DNA from: Copromyces sp. CBS 386.78
Lineage: Eukaryota; Ascomycota; Sordariomycetes; Sordariales; Sordariaceae
DNA length: 60,709 nt
NCBI GenBank assembly: GCA_030685235.1
Contig: MU839268.1
Coordinates: 1-60,709 of the forward strand
Reading direction: 5' to 3'
How positions within the stretch are numbered: position 1 is the stretch's first letter; each line of letters begins with the position of its first letter. Both the position numbers and the translations under genes were made by a program. The notes below the pieces were generated by a model that saw only the letters and a program-made list of their open reading frames with translations, was not told where the DNA came from and made no database searches. Positions 23,715 to 36,758 of this stretch are shown here, in pieces.

Positions 23715-26700
23715 TATATATAATTGTACTTACGAAATTTATTTATAAAAACCTCCTCCCTCCCTAACTTTTCCTTTTCTCCTTTTTTCTTCCCTTCCTT
23801 ATTTACCGTTTAATTATTAAAGTAAATACTGTTCCTTAATCCCTTTAATTATTTACAAATACTTACGTATATAAATATTTCGTTTTACTTTTCCCGAGGA
23901 ATTTGAATTTTCCCCCCTCTTTAGTGTATATTCTTCCCTTTTACTACGTTCGCTCTAATTTTTTTTACGCCCTTTTCCGTTTACCTTTGCCGGCTGTAAT
24001 TGCGGTAGCGGGGCTACTATTATTTTTAACGTATTTAATACCCTTAAGAAAGCTATTAAAAAATCTATAATTTAGTAAATATTTTCCCTTTCTTTTTTTA
24101 TTACTATAATTATTTATTAATTACCTTTATTTTTTCATAGGGCGAGTGTAAGCCTTTTACGGTCCTTTATATTTTTTACTTTAATATTGGGCGTTTGTAC
24201 GTTATTAAATTTAATATTACTTTATATTTTTCTTACTATAACGACGGTAAAAGGTATAATTGTGCGTTTCCCTTAATTTAATAATTCGTTATTATTTAGG
24301 AGGCGGTGGGGCCTAGACGGGAGGAGAAGAAGGCGTTCGTTTACTTGCGCCGGAATTTAGTTATTTAGCGTAGTACCGTTAAATTATTAAAGGATTAGGT
24401 TATAAATTAGTAAATTATTTTATATTATATTAGAAATACTAATAAATAAAATTAATAATAATTAAGTAAGAATATAATTATTTATTAGGTTTGCCTAATA
24501 TTAAGGCCGTTGCTACCCCTACGACCCTTATTTATATTATTATTCCTACGTTTATTTATACGCCCTTCCCCAACCGCTTTACCCCTTCCCGCTTTACCGT
24601 TCGCCCGGTTATTAGCCTTATTATTAGTAGCGTAATTAAAATAATTACCTATTTAGAGGATTACGAAAGGAGGATTTAAGAATTAGAGGCCGAGGGTTGT
24701 CGCCTTCAGGAGACCCTAAAGTATTAGTAATTTTAAAGTTTAAAATAGAAGTTTTTAATAATTTATTTCGTTTATTAATTTTATTTCGTTATTATTCCCG
24801 ATATTGTTATTTTATATATTTTATAATATAGTAATTTATTAGCCCGTTATTAATATCCGCTAAACTATATTTTATTTCGAAGCGGTCTAAAGCGGTTGTA
24901 TTAGCAAATTCTTCTAAGGGCTCTTATATTTATTGAGCCTATCCTTCTTAATTAATTAATAGTATCTTACGATTTTTAATTGTTTTTATATAGAGGATTT
25001 CGTTTATTATATATTCTTTTTCGCCGTCGATTATAATAATTAGCGGTTAGGAGTCGGTAATAACCTACTTTAATAGCGGGTCGTCCTTAGTTCTTTTAAA
25101 TAAATTAATATAAAATTTATTAAATACTTTCGAAGAAAAGTTAGAGAATTCTACAATAAATAGATTAAGAACCTATAATATAATATATTTTATATAAATT
25201 TAATCGAACTTTTTTTTAGGGTATATTATAGAGAAGTTTTTAAAATTGAATTAAACTTTATTTCTTACTTTAAAAACTTTAACGGGCTTTCTCTTATAAT
25301 TAGCGAAACGTTTTTACTTTTAAATAAATACGGCTATTATTACTTAATATAGATTCGTGATTTGTTATAGTATAGAAACGAAGTCGCTAGCCCTTATTTA
25401 CGGGTCTTTGAATTTTAATTTTATAGGGGGTATTATTAAAATTATTAATAATTATGAATAATAATTATAAGTAGCGAAAAAGGGAGATATTCCGATTATT
25501 ATATTAATACGGTTATTAATTGCTAATTGGGCGGTTGGGTATTAGTAATCTTAATTATTTTGAATATAGTTAATAAATTTTTTTAAGAATATTTAAACCT
25601 TTTAATTTATTTTTTTAGGACCGCCGTCTATTTAGGGGTAGAAGGCGGTATTTAATAATTATTTAATTTTTAAAAAGTCGTAAAAACATTTTTAAAAATA
25701 GTTAGTCTAATTCGTACTTCTATTATTAACGATTAAATATAATTAGCCGTAATATTTTATAAAATAATAGAGAAATGCTTTTATAATTATTTTTACCTCT
25801 ATAAATAAAATTAGTTCGAGAATTATTATTTTATTAAATTTATTTTTAATAATAAAAAGGTTAGTATAGCTTCTTATAGAGGGGAGATTAGTAATAAAAT
25901 TTATTTAGAATTTTTTAAAGAATTGGTTAAGAATAGGAAGTAGTTTTAATAGTCCCTTCTTTTAATTTCTTTAATATTTTACCTTACTATATATATTATA
26001 ATTAATTAAGAATCGACGGATGTACGTACTTATTAGTAGTTAGTAGAAATATTTATTTATAGTATAAATAGTGCCTTTTCTCTTAAGCTAGTTAAGGGCT
26101 TTCGAATTATAAAGTTTTTAATTAACGCGAATATGAAGAATATTCTTTTCGGAATTTTTTAAGGATATATAAAGAGCCGCCGCCTTTATAATTATAGAGG
26201 CGCCGGGGATTTAGACGCGCCTCCGGTAATAGAGTTAATTTAATTTATTAATTATATATTCGCCGAATTATATTTTTAGGCCTTATACCAATATTAATAG
26301 GGTTTTATCTTCGTTAATAACCGCTCAGCGAATTATTTAGTAAATTTCGTTTTTTTAAAAGAATTTATTGTAGAAATATTATAAATCCGGATTTTTAAAT
26401 ATTTTTACGCCCCCCTTTACAATAATAATAAGCGCTATACGAACGTAGTTTTTAAAGGCGGCTTTAAGGATAAATTGTATATCCTTCGCCTCGGCGTTTA
26501 TACTATTAAATTTATTTTAATCCCAACGAAATAGAGCGTCCGGAATTATAGCGAATTTACCCAGGCGACAAAGGATTTCGAAGTTAAAACGGGAAAGAAA
26601 TTCGGCTTAGCGTATTTAGCGTTTAGAAAGTTAATGCTTTTCTATAAAATATTTAAAATTATAGTAATTTATTACTATTACGAATTTTTCGTAATTATAA

Positions 26701-29700
26701 AGTTTAACCGACTATTCTTCTATATATTTAATAATAATTAATATTTTTTTATTATAAATAGGGTAATTACGTTCGGCGGGAAATAACTTTTACAAATAGT
26801 AAATAACGGCGGTTTTCTAGCCGTCTCTCTTTTAAGTAAATACGTTATTAAAACTATAATTATTATAATTTATTTCGAAAAAGTTAGGGAAATTTAAATC
26901 CTATTAAGTAAGGATAGGAATTTCTATAAATAATTGTTTTAATTTTTTAAAAATTTTATTATATTCTTTAATTTATTTGAAGAAGACCCCTTTACCGGTA
27001 AATATAATTAATAGTCCTACTATTACGGAAAAGGCTTTAATAAATATCCGGTAGTAATTAGTAAACTTTAAGAAATTTTTTACCCCTTTTTAGGAAGTAG
27101 GTATTTTTTATTCGATAATCGCTTTAATTTTCTCTAAGTCCGTTTATATATTAACGTTTATAATTATAATAAAGTTAAAGTATTTAATATTTTTAATAGC
27201 GAATTTATATTTTTTAAAGTCGAAATATAAATTTATAATTATTATACGCTTAATAACCTTACGTACTTTAATTATATAATTAATTTTTAAACTGGATAAA
27301 AAGATTAGCACGTCGTTTATATAGGTAGAGGCGAATTTATTAAAATAATTATTTAGAATATTATTAATATATTATTAAAACGTTATAAGTATATTATATA
27401 GCCCGAATAATATTACTATTTATTCGAATAATTTATAGCGGTATTTAAATACTATTTTACCTTCTTCGCCTTTTATTATATAAATTTTATAGAAAGCTTG
27501 TACTACGTTTATTTTAGTGAATTATTTTACTTTAGCGATAATTTTAAAAGTTTTTTTAATAAGTAATAAGGGGTAACGATCCGTTTTAATAATAGCGTTG
27601 AAAGCTCTATAATTATAATAGAAATATAAATTACCGTTGGGTTTTTTAGCGAAGAGTATTAGTACGGCCGTAGAGGAGTTATTAGTACAAATAAACCTTT
27701 TATTTATAAGGTCTTTAATCGTCTTCTTTAATATTAAGAATTCTTTTCGAAATATATTATAAAAATAATTTATAAGTAGCGGGAATTTTTAATTAATTTC
27801 GTTTTTCTTAATTTCGATTTTATAATCGATATTTAAACAATAGGGGTTAAATTTATCGGCTTTTAATTATTTCTAAACGAATAAAAAGTCGTAGAATTTT
27901 ATAGGGATATACTTTCGTAGTTTTTCTTTTAGAAAATTAATTTTCGGTTTTAGAGTTTTTTTAATATTTTGTAGGCTAATCGAAAATATTATTAATTTTA
28001 CGGCTCTCCAATTATTCTGCTTCCGGATCCGATTTATTATAGTTATAAATGTAATTACTATATAGTAAACGGCCTTTCTAATTTCTTTTTCTTTAGGGGA
28101 TAAACCCTTTAGAAAATACCTTAAGTATAATATTTAATAACCGGTTATTCTATATTAGAGTTTATATTTGTAGGGGATAGAATAGGCTTTTATTATTATT
28201 AATTATAATTTCCCTAAAATAATTAGGAATTTTAATTGCGGGATTATATAAGCGTAAATTACGGAATTATAATTATAAATATTTATTTTAAAATATACTA
28301 TCCTTTTAATTTTTACCCTTTCTATTTCGGCGGATATTCTTCTAATTATTCTTTTAAATATAAGGATTACGGGAATCTTTAATTATTCGACGACTTTTTT
28401 ATTAATTATAATATAATATTAATAACCTTTATTAACGAGGGTATAGAAATATTTTTTATTATTAATAGTTATAAGTATTTTTATAATATTTATTTCTATA
28501 GGACCTAAGAAATTTTCTTCTCCCGGTTCTTTATTTAGTATTTTAGAGCGCTCTATTATTCGATTTTATAAGGGAATTACTTTTTTTCCGATTCGTCGGT
28601 AGTAGAATAATCGTTATTATTATTATCTTTTAGTACTAACTTTATTTTAAATTTAATTTTAATAGCCCTAACGCTAATAATAGCGGGACGTTAAATAAGT
28701 AAATACTTATAATTATTAATTATATATTTATTTATTCCGTATTATAAATAAAAGTTTTAAATACGGCGCTTATTTCTCTCTTCTATAAAGATTTATTTAG
28801 TATATTTTTCGTCTTTATTATTCTTTATCTTTATATACCCTATTATTATAAAGGTATTTCCATCTATATTTTTAGGGAGGCCGGTAGCCGGAATAATTTA
28901 AATACTTTAATAATAAAATAACGAATTCTAATAAGAGCTATAATTATTATAAGAAGTATAATTAGAGAAGATTTTACTATTTTTATATTTATAAATAATA
29001 TCCTTTAATTATTTAATATAGAGAGAGTAAATTTATAGTATACAAATAGAAATTAATTAATTATAAAGATTAATAAATATTAAAGTTTCTAATTAGGCGA
29101 ATTTAGAATTATTTTCCTAAGCGAAATTACTAATTTTAGTAAAATTAATTTCGAAGGTAAGAAATTATTCGGATAGGGTTTAATTATTTTTCTAGTAGAC
29201 GGATTGTAAGCGGGTAAGGGCGAAGTATTTTTCGTTTTTATTACCGAAGATTCTTTTTAATTAATTAAAGAAATTTTCGGGATTATATACTTTGTTAATT
29301 CCTTTTTAACGTTAAAAAGCTTCTACTATAAGTATTTTATCGGCGGGGAAGGTATTTAATAATATTAATTATTCTAATTTATCGCTAGCGATAATTCTAA
29401 TAGTTTTCTCTTCTTCGTAGGTAAACCTTAGCCGAATTATATAAAGACTAAAGGAAGTAGCAATACTATCCTATTTCAGTTAGCGAATATTTTTATATTT
29501 AGAATTGTACGACGGAATAGCTTTTTATTCGGTATTAATTAGGGCGTTCGGGCTAGCGGTAATTATTATAAGGTATTATGTACTTTAGGAGGCGGAATTA
29601 ATCGCGGCCTTAACGGCGGCGGAGAATTTATTATTAATAAAGATCTTTATAGCGAAGGCTCTTTTATTAATAAAAATACGGAGGCGCTTATTTTTAAGGC

Positions 29701-29849
29701 GTTTAACTTTTACAATATTAATAGCCTACTATTTAATAGTAGTAGTATTAGTGGTTATAACGAAATTAACGGGTAGCCCTTTTACATTTAATTATACCGG
29801 CGGCGCCGGTCTATTTTATTTTATTAGGTTTATTATTAATAGAACCTAA

Positions 29850-30061
29850 TGTAACGGGGATAGTACAGTTAATATAAGTATTAAATTATATAGTTTAATT
29901 GAGGTTTTATAAAGAGGAGAAAAGTCTATTTGAGAGGGATCTACCGGAGGTGCGAGGTTTTAAGGGGGGTTACGCGAATATAGCTACGGAGATAATTACG
30001 GCGTAATAGCTCTGGTCGCGAAGACTAGAGCGCTATAGCTCCGGGCCTTAGCCCTATAACA
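29850..30061 (-). repeat. Element B right LTR (5' LTR in its own orientation)
   Basis: Starts TGTAACGGGGATAG and ends CCCTATAACA. It is 212 bp and retains more of the original C and G near its right end than the left copy. Confidence 0.9.
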
Positions 30062-30066
30062 CTTTT
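30062..30066 (+). repeat. Target site duplication CTTTT (right) of element B
   Basis: Identical to 16203-16207. After it the element A protease-reverse transcriptase reading resumes. Confidence 0.88.
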
Positions 30067-33000
30067 ATATATTTTTAATATAAAGTTACTATTATTAATA
30101 CATTAGCGGCTAATATATTACTAGGAACCGATTGCCTAATATTAGAGGGCTTTAATATTAATTTATTTAAAGAATTTACGACTATATTATTATATAGTAT
30201 TTAAATACCTTATTCTCTAAAATGGTATACGAACTCCGTTAATATTACGGTTAAATATGTTTAATATATTATTATTTTACTTGAAATAATTGTGCCCCTC
30301 CTAGTTAATTATTATATTTATTTAAATAATAGTTAGAATTGACTATTTTAATTAGTAATACGCTACGCCTTTTAAGTTTAGTAAACGAATTATTATTTAT
30401 ATTATATCTTCCTATTTAATTTAGGAAATTAATTATTAATTATTATAAAAAATACTACTGTTAAGTATATTTTTAATTTTAATCCTGTAGTTTACGTAAG
30501 CTAAGTCGATAAAGAATTTTATAATAATATAATAGCTTTCGTAATGTATTAAATAAATAGTAATTTTAATATTCCTTTACTATTAGTAATAATAAATAAA
30601 ACTGACGGGCGTACTTTAGATAATAATATAATAATATCGCCCTAGGCCGACGTAAATTAATATATTAAAATTCTATTATATTATTACGAAGATATTTTTA
30701 AAAATAAGGGCTTTATAATTATTAAAGACGATTAGTAAATAAAGGTCGCTATAAAACCTAGTTAGGAAAATAATATCTTAAAGAAATATAAGGTTTATTT
30801 TTTTAAAATAGTAAATTCTACTATTATTACCGATATTGTTAAACGATTCGAAGAAGATAGTAAAATTATTAGAATTAAATCTTAAACCCTATTTAATTTT
30901 CCCATCTTTATTATTTAGAGGCTTAAGCCGGATAGAATTTAGAAAGGTTATATAATCGTTAATATCCGTAATTTAAATCTAATAGTTCTATTTAATATAT
31001 ACCCTATAAAGACTTAAGAAGAAATTTTGAATAAAATATATTCCGTAAAATTTATTACCGTTCTAGATGTAATTTCCTTCTATTATTAATAGCGCATATA
31101 TTTATAAAGCCGTTAGGTATTTACTATTATTACGTACTAAGGATAATATATATTTAATTACGCGATTATAAATTCTAAGAATTCTAATATATACGTTTAA
31201 AAATAAATAGATTTAATTTTAGATAATATTAATACGGTAAATTACTATTATAATAATATAATTATCGCTTTAGAAATTATCAAAAACTATTTTCGCTATT
31301 TAAATTAAATATTATTAAAACTATACTAATATAATATTTTTATTAACTTATCTAAATTATTTATCGGCTTTCCTAATACTTTAATAGTAGGTAGGATAAT
31401 TAATATATTTAATATAAATAATATAGCCGAACAATTCGTAGCTACTATTAAAATTAAATTTCCTACTTTTTTAGGCGACTTCGAACAATTTATTAATATA
31501 ACCGGCTATAATAAATATTTCGTACTATAATATTCGATTATTATTTACCTATTAAAGGAGCGAAAGATAATACTATTATATATTAATAAAATAGGAACTA
31601 ATTTAAAACGAATTAAGAAGTAATTTATAAACGTACCCTTAACCGAACTAATTTAAACCGAAATTAATGCCTTTAACGAAATTAAATCGGCTCTAATATA
31701 ATATATAATCCTTTACTTCTTCGTTAATAGTAAACTATTATTCTTCGAATTCGATATTTTAATTAAGGGGATCAGTAAGTAAATCTATTACGTAAAAGAC
31801 TTTAATTTATAGTTAATATTAGCTTCGGATCTTATTTAACTTCCCCTTTATATAGTTATCAAATTAATTACCTATTTATTTCGAACCTTAGCCGAAATTA
31901 AAAAGAAATATTAAGCAATAAAAATAGAAATTCTCGGGCTAATTTAAATATTAAAAAAATATAGGTATTAAATTAATATTTATAAAGTTCCGCTAATCTA
32001 TATTATTATTAATTATAGCGCTATAATTAACCTATAACGATAAATCGATATTACTAATTCTATTGCTATAAATATATTAAATAAGCGATTAATTCGAGCC
32101 TTCGAAATTATTAGTATATATAATTTAAAGATCGTTTATAAGGTAAGTAAAAATTATATTATATTAAACGTATTATTACAATTACCCTTTATAAATAATT
32201 AAATACGTTTAAACGCGCCTAGAGGATTTAACGAATTACTTAATAATATACCCGAAATATAAGTTTTATTAGGCGAAAGAGAACTATTTATCCTTCTTCG
32301 TATTAAATTATTCGTATTTTATATAATTATCGACCTAACCCCCCTATTTAATTCTTCAACCCTAAGTTATAACCTAATTATATTAGTTAAAATAGATCCC
32401 GAATTTAAAGACCAATTAATTTAAGGATATCGTTAGAATGATATATAGAAATATATTATTCATACAATTAAGTAAAACGAATTTTTACAATTTTAAAACT
32501 ATATAAAACTCTTATTCGAAATAAGGGATATTTTACTATAGTATATTACCGAAAATTAATTACCCCGCTTATACGTACCTTCGCTTTATTTCGTCGATAT
32601 TTTTAATTAATTTTATAAATTAGAATATTATAATTATAATAAATTGAAGGAATTTACTAAATTATATTTTATCTATAGGGCATATAAATATTTAATAGAT
32701 TATATACGTAAATACCTAGACTATAAACTCTTTTAAATTAACTATTATTAAATTTATAGTAATTTATAACTGATATTTAGACCCCCTATACTTTATTACA
32801 ATATTATAATAGATTTTATATTTAGGTTGCTACCTTCGCAAAAACTTTGTATGTACAATATTTACTTCATTATTATAAATAAGTTTTCGAAGTAAATTAT
32901 TTCAATCCCCGGGAAATTAACAGGAATAGTTAGAAATTAGGTAATACTATTGGTAAATATATTAATAAACTATAATTAGGGTATCCTTTAAATGATTATT

Positions 33001-33918
33001 AATAATAAGGATTTAAAATTTATAATTATTTTATAGAAGGAAGTTTAACGGGTATTCGGTACTATATTTTTATATTCGATAGTATATTATTTTTAAATAA
33101 ATAGATAGAACGAGCGAATAATATAAATTATTAAATCGGTATTCTGTATATATATATACGCCCTATATAATCCTATTATATAGCTATCCGTACTATTTAA
33201 AATCCAATTCAAATAAAATAACGTAATTTCAAGCGTAATCCGGACTTACCCTAATAAATTAATTATAAACTTCCGACCTAATAGTATTACTAATATAACT
33301 ATAGGCCAAATCCCCGTCGTAAATAATTTAGTATAAATATGGCTAAATATATAAAACGCCTTTGCGATAGCTATAATATCCGTTAAATAGTACTATAATA
33401 TAAAATACAACCCTAAATTCTTCGACGTCGGGTAAAAGGTCTACTTACGGCTATATAAAGGCTATATTATACTAGAGGCCGCCCTACTCGGACTTAAATT
33501 CGGCTAGCGCTACGTAGGACCTTTTATAATTATTAAATAGGTAGGAAGAGTAATTTATAAATTTAATATACTATATAATTAGAAAATTTATTTTATTATC
33601 TCTATCGACTACTTAGAATTAATACGCTTCAATCCTTTTAACTATAATTTACTTTATATATTTCCTATACTACCGGAAGAAGTATTAGTAATTAATAAAA
33701 TATTAGTAGAAAAGAATTCCTAATACCTAGTATTATATAAAAATATACCCTAGATTTATAATTAATAATTAATAATAAAATAATTAACGGTAAAGGATTT
33801 AGAGGTATTGGAGGTATAATTAAAATATAAGATAAGCATTAATAACTTTATAAATTAGATTTCCTTTATATAATATATATATAGTAAGGGCGCTATAGGC
33901 TTTTTTTATAAGGGTAAT

Positions 33919-34253
33919 TATTAAAACTAATTTATATATAGAGCCGTACCTACCCTACTCATATATATTATACTTACTCTATTTATATTTAAGAAGGTAT
34001 TAGAATATATATAGATAAAAGGAATATATTATAGAAGCAAAGAGGAAGGTATTCGCAAGGAAGGGAAGAAGGTTTGTAAGGAAACTAGATACTAGGGAAG
34101 GCCTTATAGGAAGGTAGGATTCGGGGAGATTCTCATGTATATAAGGCCGGTCCCCCAGGCCTTCGGAGGTATTTGTTTTCTCCTCATCTTCATCCTCTTC
34201 TGCAAACCAATCAATCCATTCCTTGGCAAGCAATTCCATTTCATTCCCTCACA
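33919..34253 (+). repeat. Element A right (3') LTR
   Basis: 335 bp. The first part is RIP-mutated (TATTAAAACTAATTTATATA corresponds base by base to the unmutated left end). The last 120 bp or so are nearly unmutated and end CCCTCACA. A TATATAAGG box is at 34138-34146. It carries about 24 bp absent from the left LTR. Confidence 0.9.
34138..34146 (+). promoter_or_regulatory. TATA box in element A LTR
   Basis: TATATAAGG lies in the unmutated part of the right LTR and is followed by CT-rich sequence. This copy faces outward into the gene island, so read-through transcription toward 34.3 kb is conceivable. Confidence 0.5.
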
Positions 34254-34258
34254 GTTAT
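34254..34258 (+). repeat. Target site duplication GTTAT (right) of element A
   Basis: Identical to 12557-12561, directly after the right LTR. Confidence 0.9.
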
Positions 34259-34955
34259 GGTGACGAAGTCTGTGCCTGGCCTGTGCGTCCCAGGGCAGAT
34301 GCATGCCTGGCTTGGCAGGTGCATGGCTCTGTGGCCTAACAGGAAGAAAGCAATGGAATGAATTGGTCGTGCTGCCTCATGTACCTCGATCCCCGTGCCT
34401 GCCGGGAGCAGCGAGGCAATAAGGAGGGTGGGCGGTGTGCCCTGGCTCTACTGCTGCCTCAAATCATCTCCCGATTTCATGCAAGGCAAATGGCGACATC
34501 GGTGCAGTGGGCCTGGCGAGAGTTCGGACGGGGACCTGTCCTGCCGCTAAGGGAAAGAACAGATGCCCGGGGTTTGGCCTTGAGCTTTCGGGAAGATGGC
34601 AAGAACATCCAACACCGCTTTACTTGTAAGGTAGGGAAAGCACGACTGGGGCGCGATGGTGCTGGAAATCTCTGCAGAGCAAGATTTGCCAGTCTTCCCA
34701 TTGGATTCTCTTCCATCATGATCTCAAAACCTTCCCGATGGCAAATTCGTCGTCACATCACTCCGTCGTCAACCTGGGCCTGAATCAAACGCAAACTAGC
34801 AAAAAGTAAGTGCATTCCTAGGTTCAATATAATGACAGTGTTTACCAGACAACGATAACAAAGGAGCTGACAAGCAAAGCAAAATTGCAGGCAAACATGA
34901 TTCAGCATCCATCATGCACATGTTCCATCACCGTCTTTCGGCTCGATCCGACCTC
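34259..34955. other. Unmutated flank between element A and the deaminase gene
   Basis: Normal GC, no gene recognised. A 141-codon frame at 34358-34783 (+) has no family features. The region holds the 3' end of the minus-strand deaminase transcript. Confidence 0.5.
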
Positions 34956-36758
34956 CTACTCATCGACCTCGATAATCAGAGGGCGTTGTCGCCTGTCGAT
35001 GAAAGCCTTCACGGGTAATCCGCTCGGAGAACCAGCTTTACTATCCGAGATGGGGGTCGTGTCCTGCGAGCTTCTGCTGACCGACGTCCAAGACCGACCA
35101 CTGTCGCCAGCCATGGTAAGCCGTCCGAGTGTCGTTGCCACATCATCCGAGTCATCCATCGCCCCCGTCGTCGACATGTTGTCCATCCTATCAGTAGCCG
35201 CCTGTGCTGCCAGGTACTGGTAGCACGTCGAGCTTCGAGTTCCCATGGAACTGGTAGGAGTCGAGTTGGAATCGTGGTGATTCCTTTCCACCGCCTTGTC
35301 AGCAAGTGTCGTCCGTATCCTCTCCCTCAGTGCCTCCAGCATCTTGTTGTGGATGTTCTGTCTTGTCTTTTTTGCCTTCTCGACGTTGACACCGCCGCCG
35401 TGGCAGATATCCGGCGCACGCCACTCGTGGTAGATGTTCCCATGACCTCCCCGGAATTCCACCCCGCTCGGATGATTGTCGATATACAGCTTGCACAGTC
35501 GACAGGTGGGCTTGCTGCAGCCAATGTATCGATCATAGTCCGCTTCGGCAAAGAAGCGGAGTGTTACCCCGTCGCGCTGTTCCTCAGTGAGGATGGAGTT
35601 TAGCAGCAACAGTTCGGCATGCACATACGGCTTAAACATCTCCTTGCTGCCATTTCCGTATTTCTTGACTTTTTTTTCCATGGCTTTTTTCTGCTCGTCC
35701 GGAAGGCTGGCATGGTACACTTCAGCCATATTCATCTTCTCCGGGAAGCGTTTCAGAATACCATCAACGGTGCGACGGACGTGAGGGCAGCTCGATCGAA
35801 CACTGGAAGGGACAGCCACGACCTCAAAATCTTCAAACAGCTCCTGACGCCGACGACGCATGGAAATGAGCATATTGACGGCAACCGTGTAGGAGTGAAG
35901 ACGGCCAAAGGCGTGTCGTAGCTCGCTCCATGGTGTCTTGATAGTGGGGTCCCTGTCTGCTCGAGCTTTGCCGCGAAGAAATCCTTCAAAGGAGGAGTTG
36001 TGAAGCCGATTGATCGTTTCGAGAAGCTCCCGTGTTTGGGTTACAACTGTTTAAATACAGTCAGTATGCCAACTGGGCCACAAGACCAAGCGCACTCTGA
36101 TGACTTACAGTCTTCACTACTCGGTTCTTCTCCTGATAATGAGAATCTTCTCAAGGAGTCGATATCTTGAGCTGCTTCCTGAGCTGAGCGGCATGCAATT
36201 GTTAGCAGAGAAGTTGCCTCGAAGGGGCCAGTGGGTATTCATACCTTCAGCGGTGTCCTCCTCCTCGCACACTTTCACGCAGAAATCCATCCTGTCCCCC
36301 TGTGTCAAGTTCTGGATGTGCTGTTTAATGACAGGATGATTGAACGCTATGACCTTCTCAAGAACCGTTCCAAACACGTCGCTCAATTGGTCTTCAGGGG
36401 TGCTGCCCAAGAGCCGAAGAATGTCGTCGATATACGCCTTGACACTTTTCAGCTCCTCGCTTGTCCGCTGGTTGGACGCAAACCGATACTGAGTCAGGCC
36501 TGGTCGGAGGACAGCGAATGCTGTAACCGTTCTGCCTCTCCGCTCGTTGTCGCAAATCTGGCTGAGCTTGTTGACGAAGCATCGAAAAGAGTCTCTCGAG
36601 GATCGTCCAGCGTCAGACTCGAGATCGGGCTCCTTGACGCTCTTTGCCTCGAACATTACTTCTTTCAGGCAGTAGAGAAGGAGAACGGCTTCGTAGAAAC
36701 GCAGGCTCAGGCCCGGTTCCAGTGGGATAATATCGGGGGAGAGTTCGGCAGTTGACAT
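34956..36758 (-). CDS. OTT_1508-like deaminase-fold protein
   Basis: The product is 559 aa from three minus-strand exons: 36758-36245, 36183-36109 and 36046-34956. Introns are 61 and 62 nt with GTATGA/GTAAGT donors, and the frame is kept throughout. The N-terminal third is helical and lacks motifs. The C-terminal half carries deaminase zinc-site motifs: H339-A-E341 in YVHAELLLLNSIL, and C378-x2-C381 in KPTCRLCKLYI. These are followed by NIYHEWRAPD. This arrangement is that of the fungal OTT_1508-like branch of the nucleotide/nucleic-acid deaminase superfamily, known as lineage-expanded fungal proteins related to deaminase domains of bacterial polymorphic toxins. Substrate and role are unknown. 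The last 110 residues are Ser/Thr-rich and disordered. No targeting signal was seen. All metal and catalytic residues are present, so the gene looks functional. Confidence 0.85.

Larger units (their letters stand above)
16208..30061 (-). mobile_element. Element B: RIP-mutated Ty3/gypsy retrotransposon in antisense orientation, inserted in element A
   Basis: The LTRs are 16208-16418 and 29850-30061, with TG..CA ends and a CTTTT duplication. Without element C it is about 6.7 kb. Orientation is minus. A purine-rich tract on the minus strand (16421-16462) lies directly before the left LTR, as a polypurine tract should. Reverse transcriptase motifs also read on the minus strand near 27300-27700, with the catalytic YIDDVLIF appearing as YINDVLIF at 27300-27332. 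RNase H and integrase should lie toward 25000-26900 and gag toward 28600-29800; those parts are too mutated to place exactly. The insertion splits the protease region of element A. Element C sits in it close to its 3' LTR. Confidence 0.88.
12562..34253 (+). mobile_element. Element A: RIP-mutated Ty3/gypsy LTR retrotransposon, split by nested elements
   Basis: The LTRs are 12562-12872 and 33919-34253, bounded by GTTAT duplications. Without the nested DNA the element is about 7.8 kb. Element B interrupts it at 16207/30062. On the + strand, broken frames show a C2H2-like segment after gag (about 15650-15725). The end of the protease (ILLGTD) follows the B junction near 30115. Reverse transcriptase is at about 30950-31290, with the catalytic YxDD now YNN. 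RNase H is at about 31880-32040, integrase at about 32640-33100, and a GPF-type integrase tail near 33500-33570 (RYVGPF). Many stops come from CAA/CAG-to-TAA/TAG and TGG-to-TAG changes, as expected from RIP. No intact frame remains, so it is dead. Confidence 0.92.

Noticed and set aside
24491..24679. 62-codon frame in the retroelement block
   Set aside because: Surrounded by mutated element B DNA read on the other strand; simple AT-rich chance frame.
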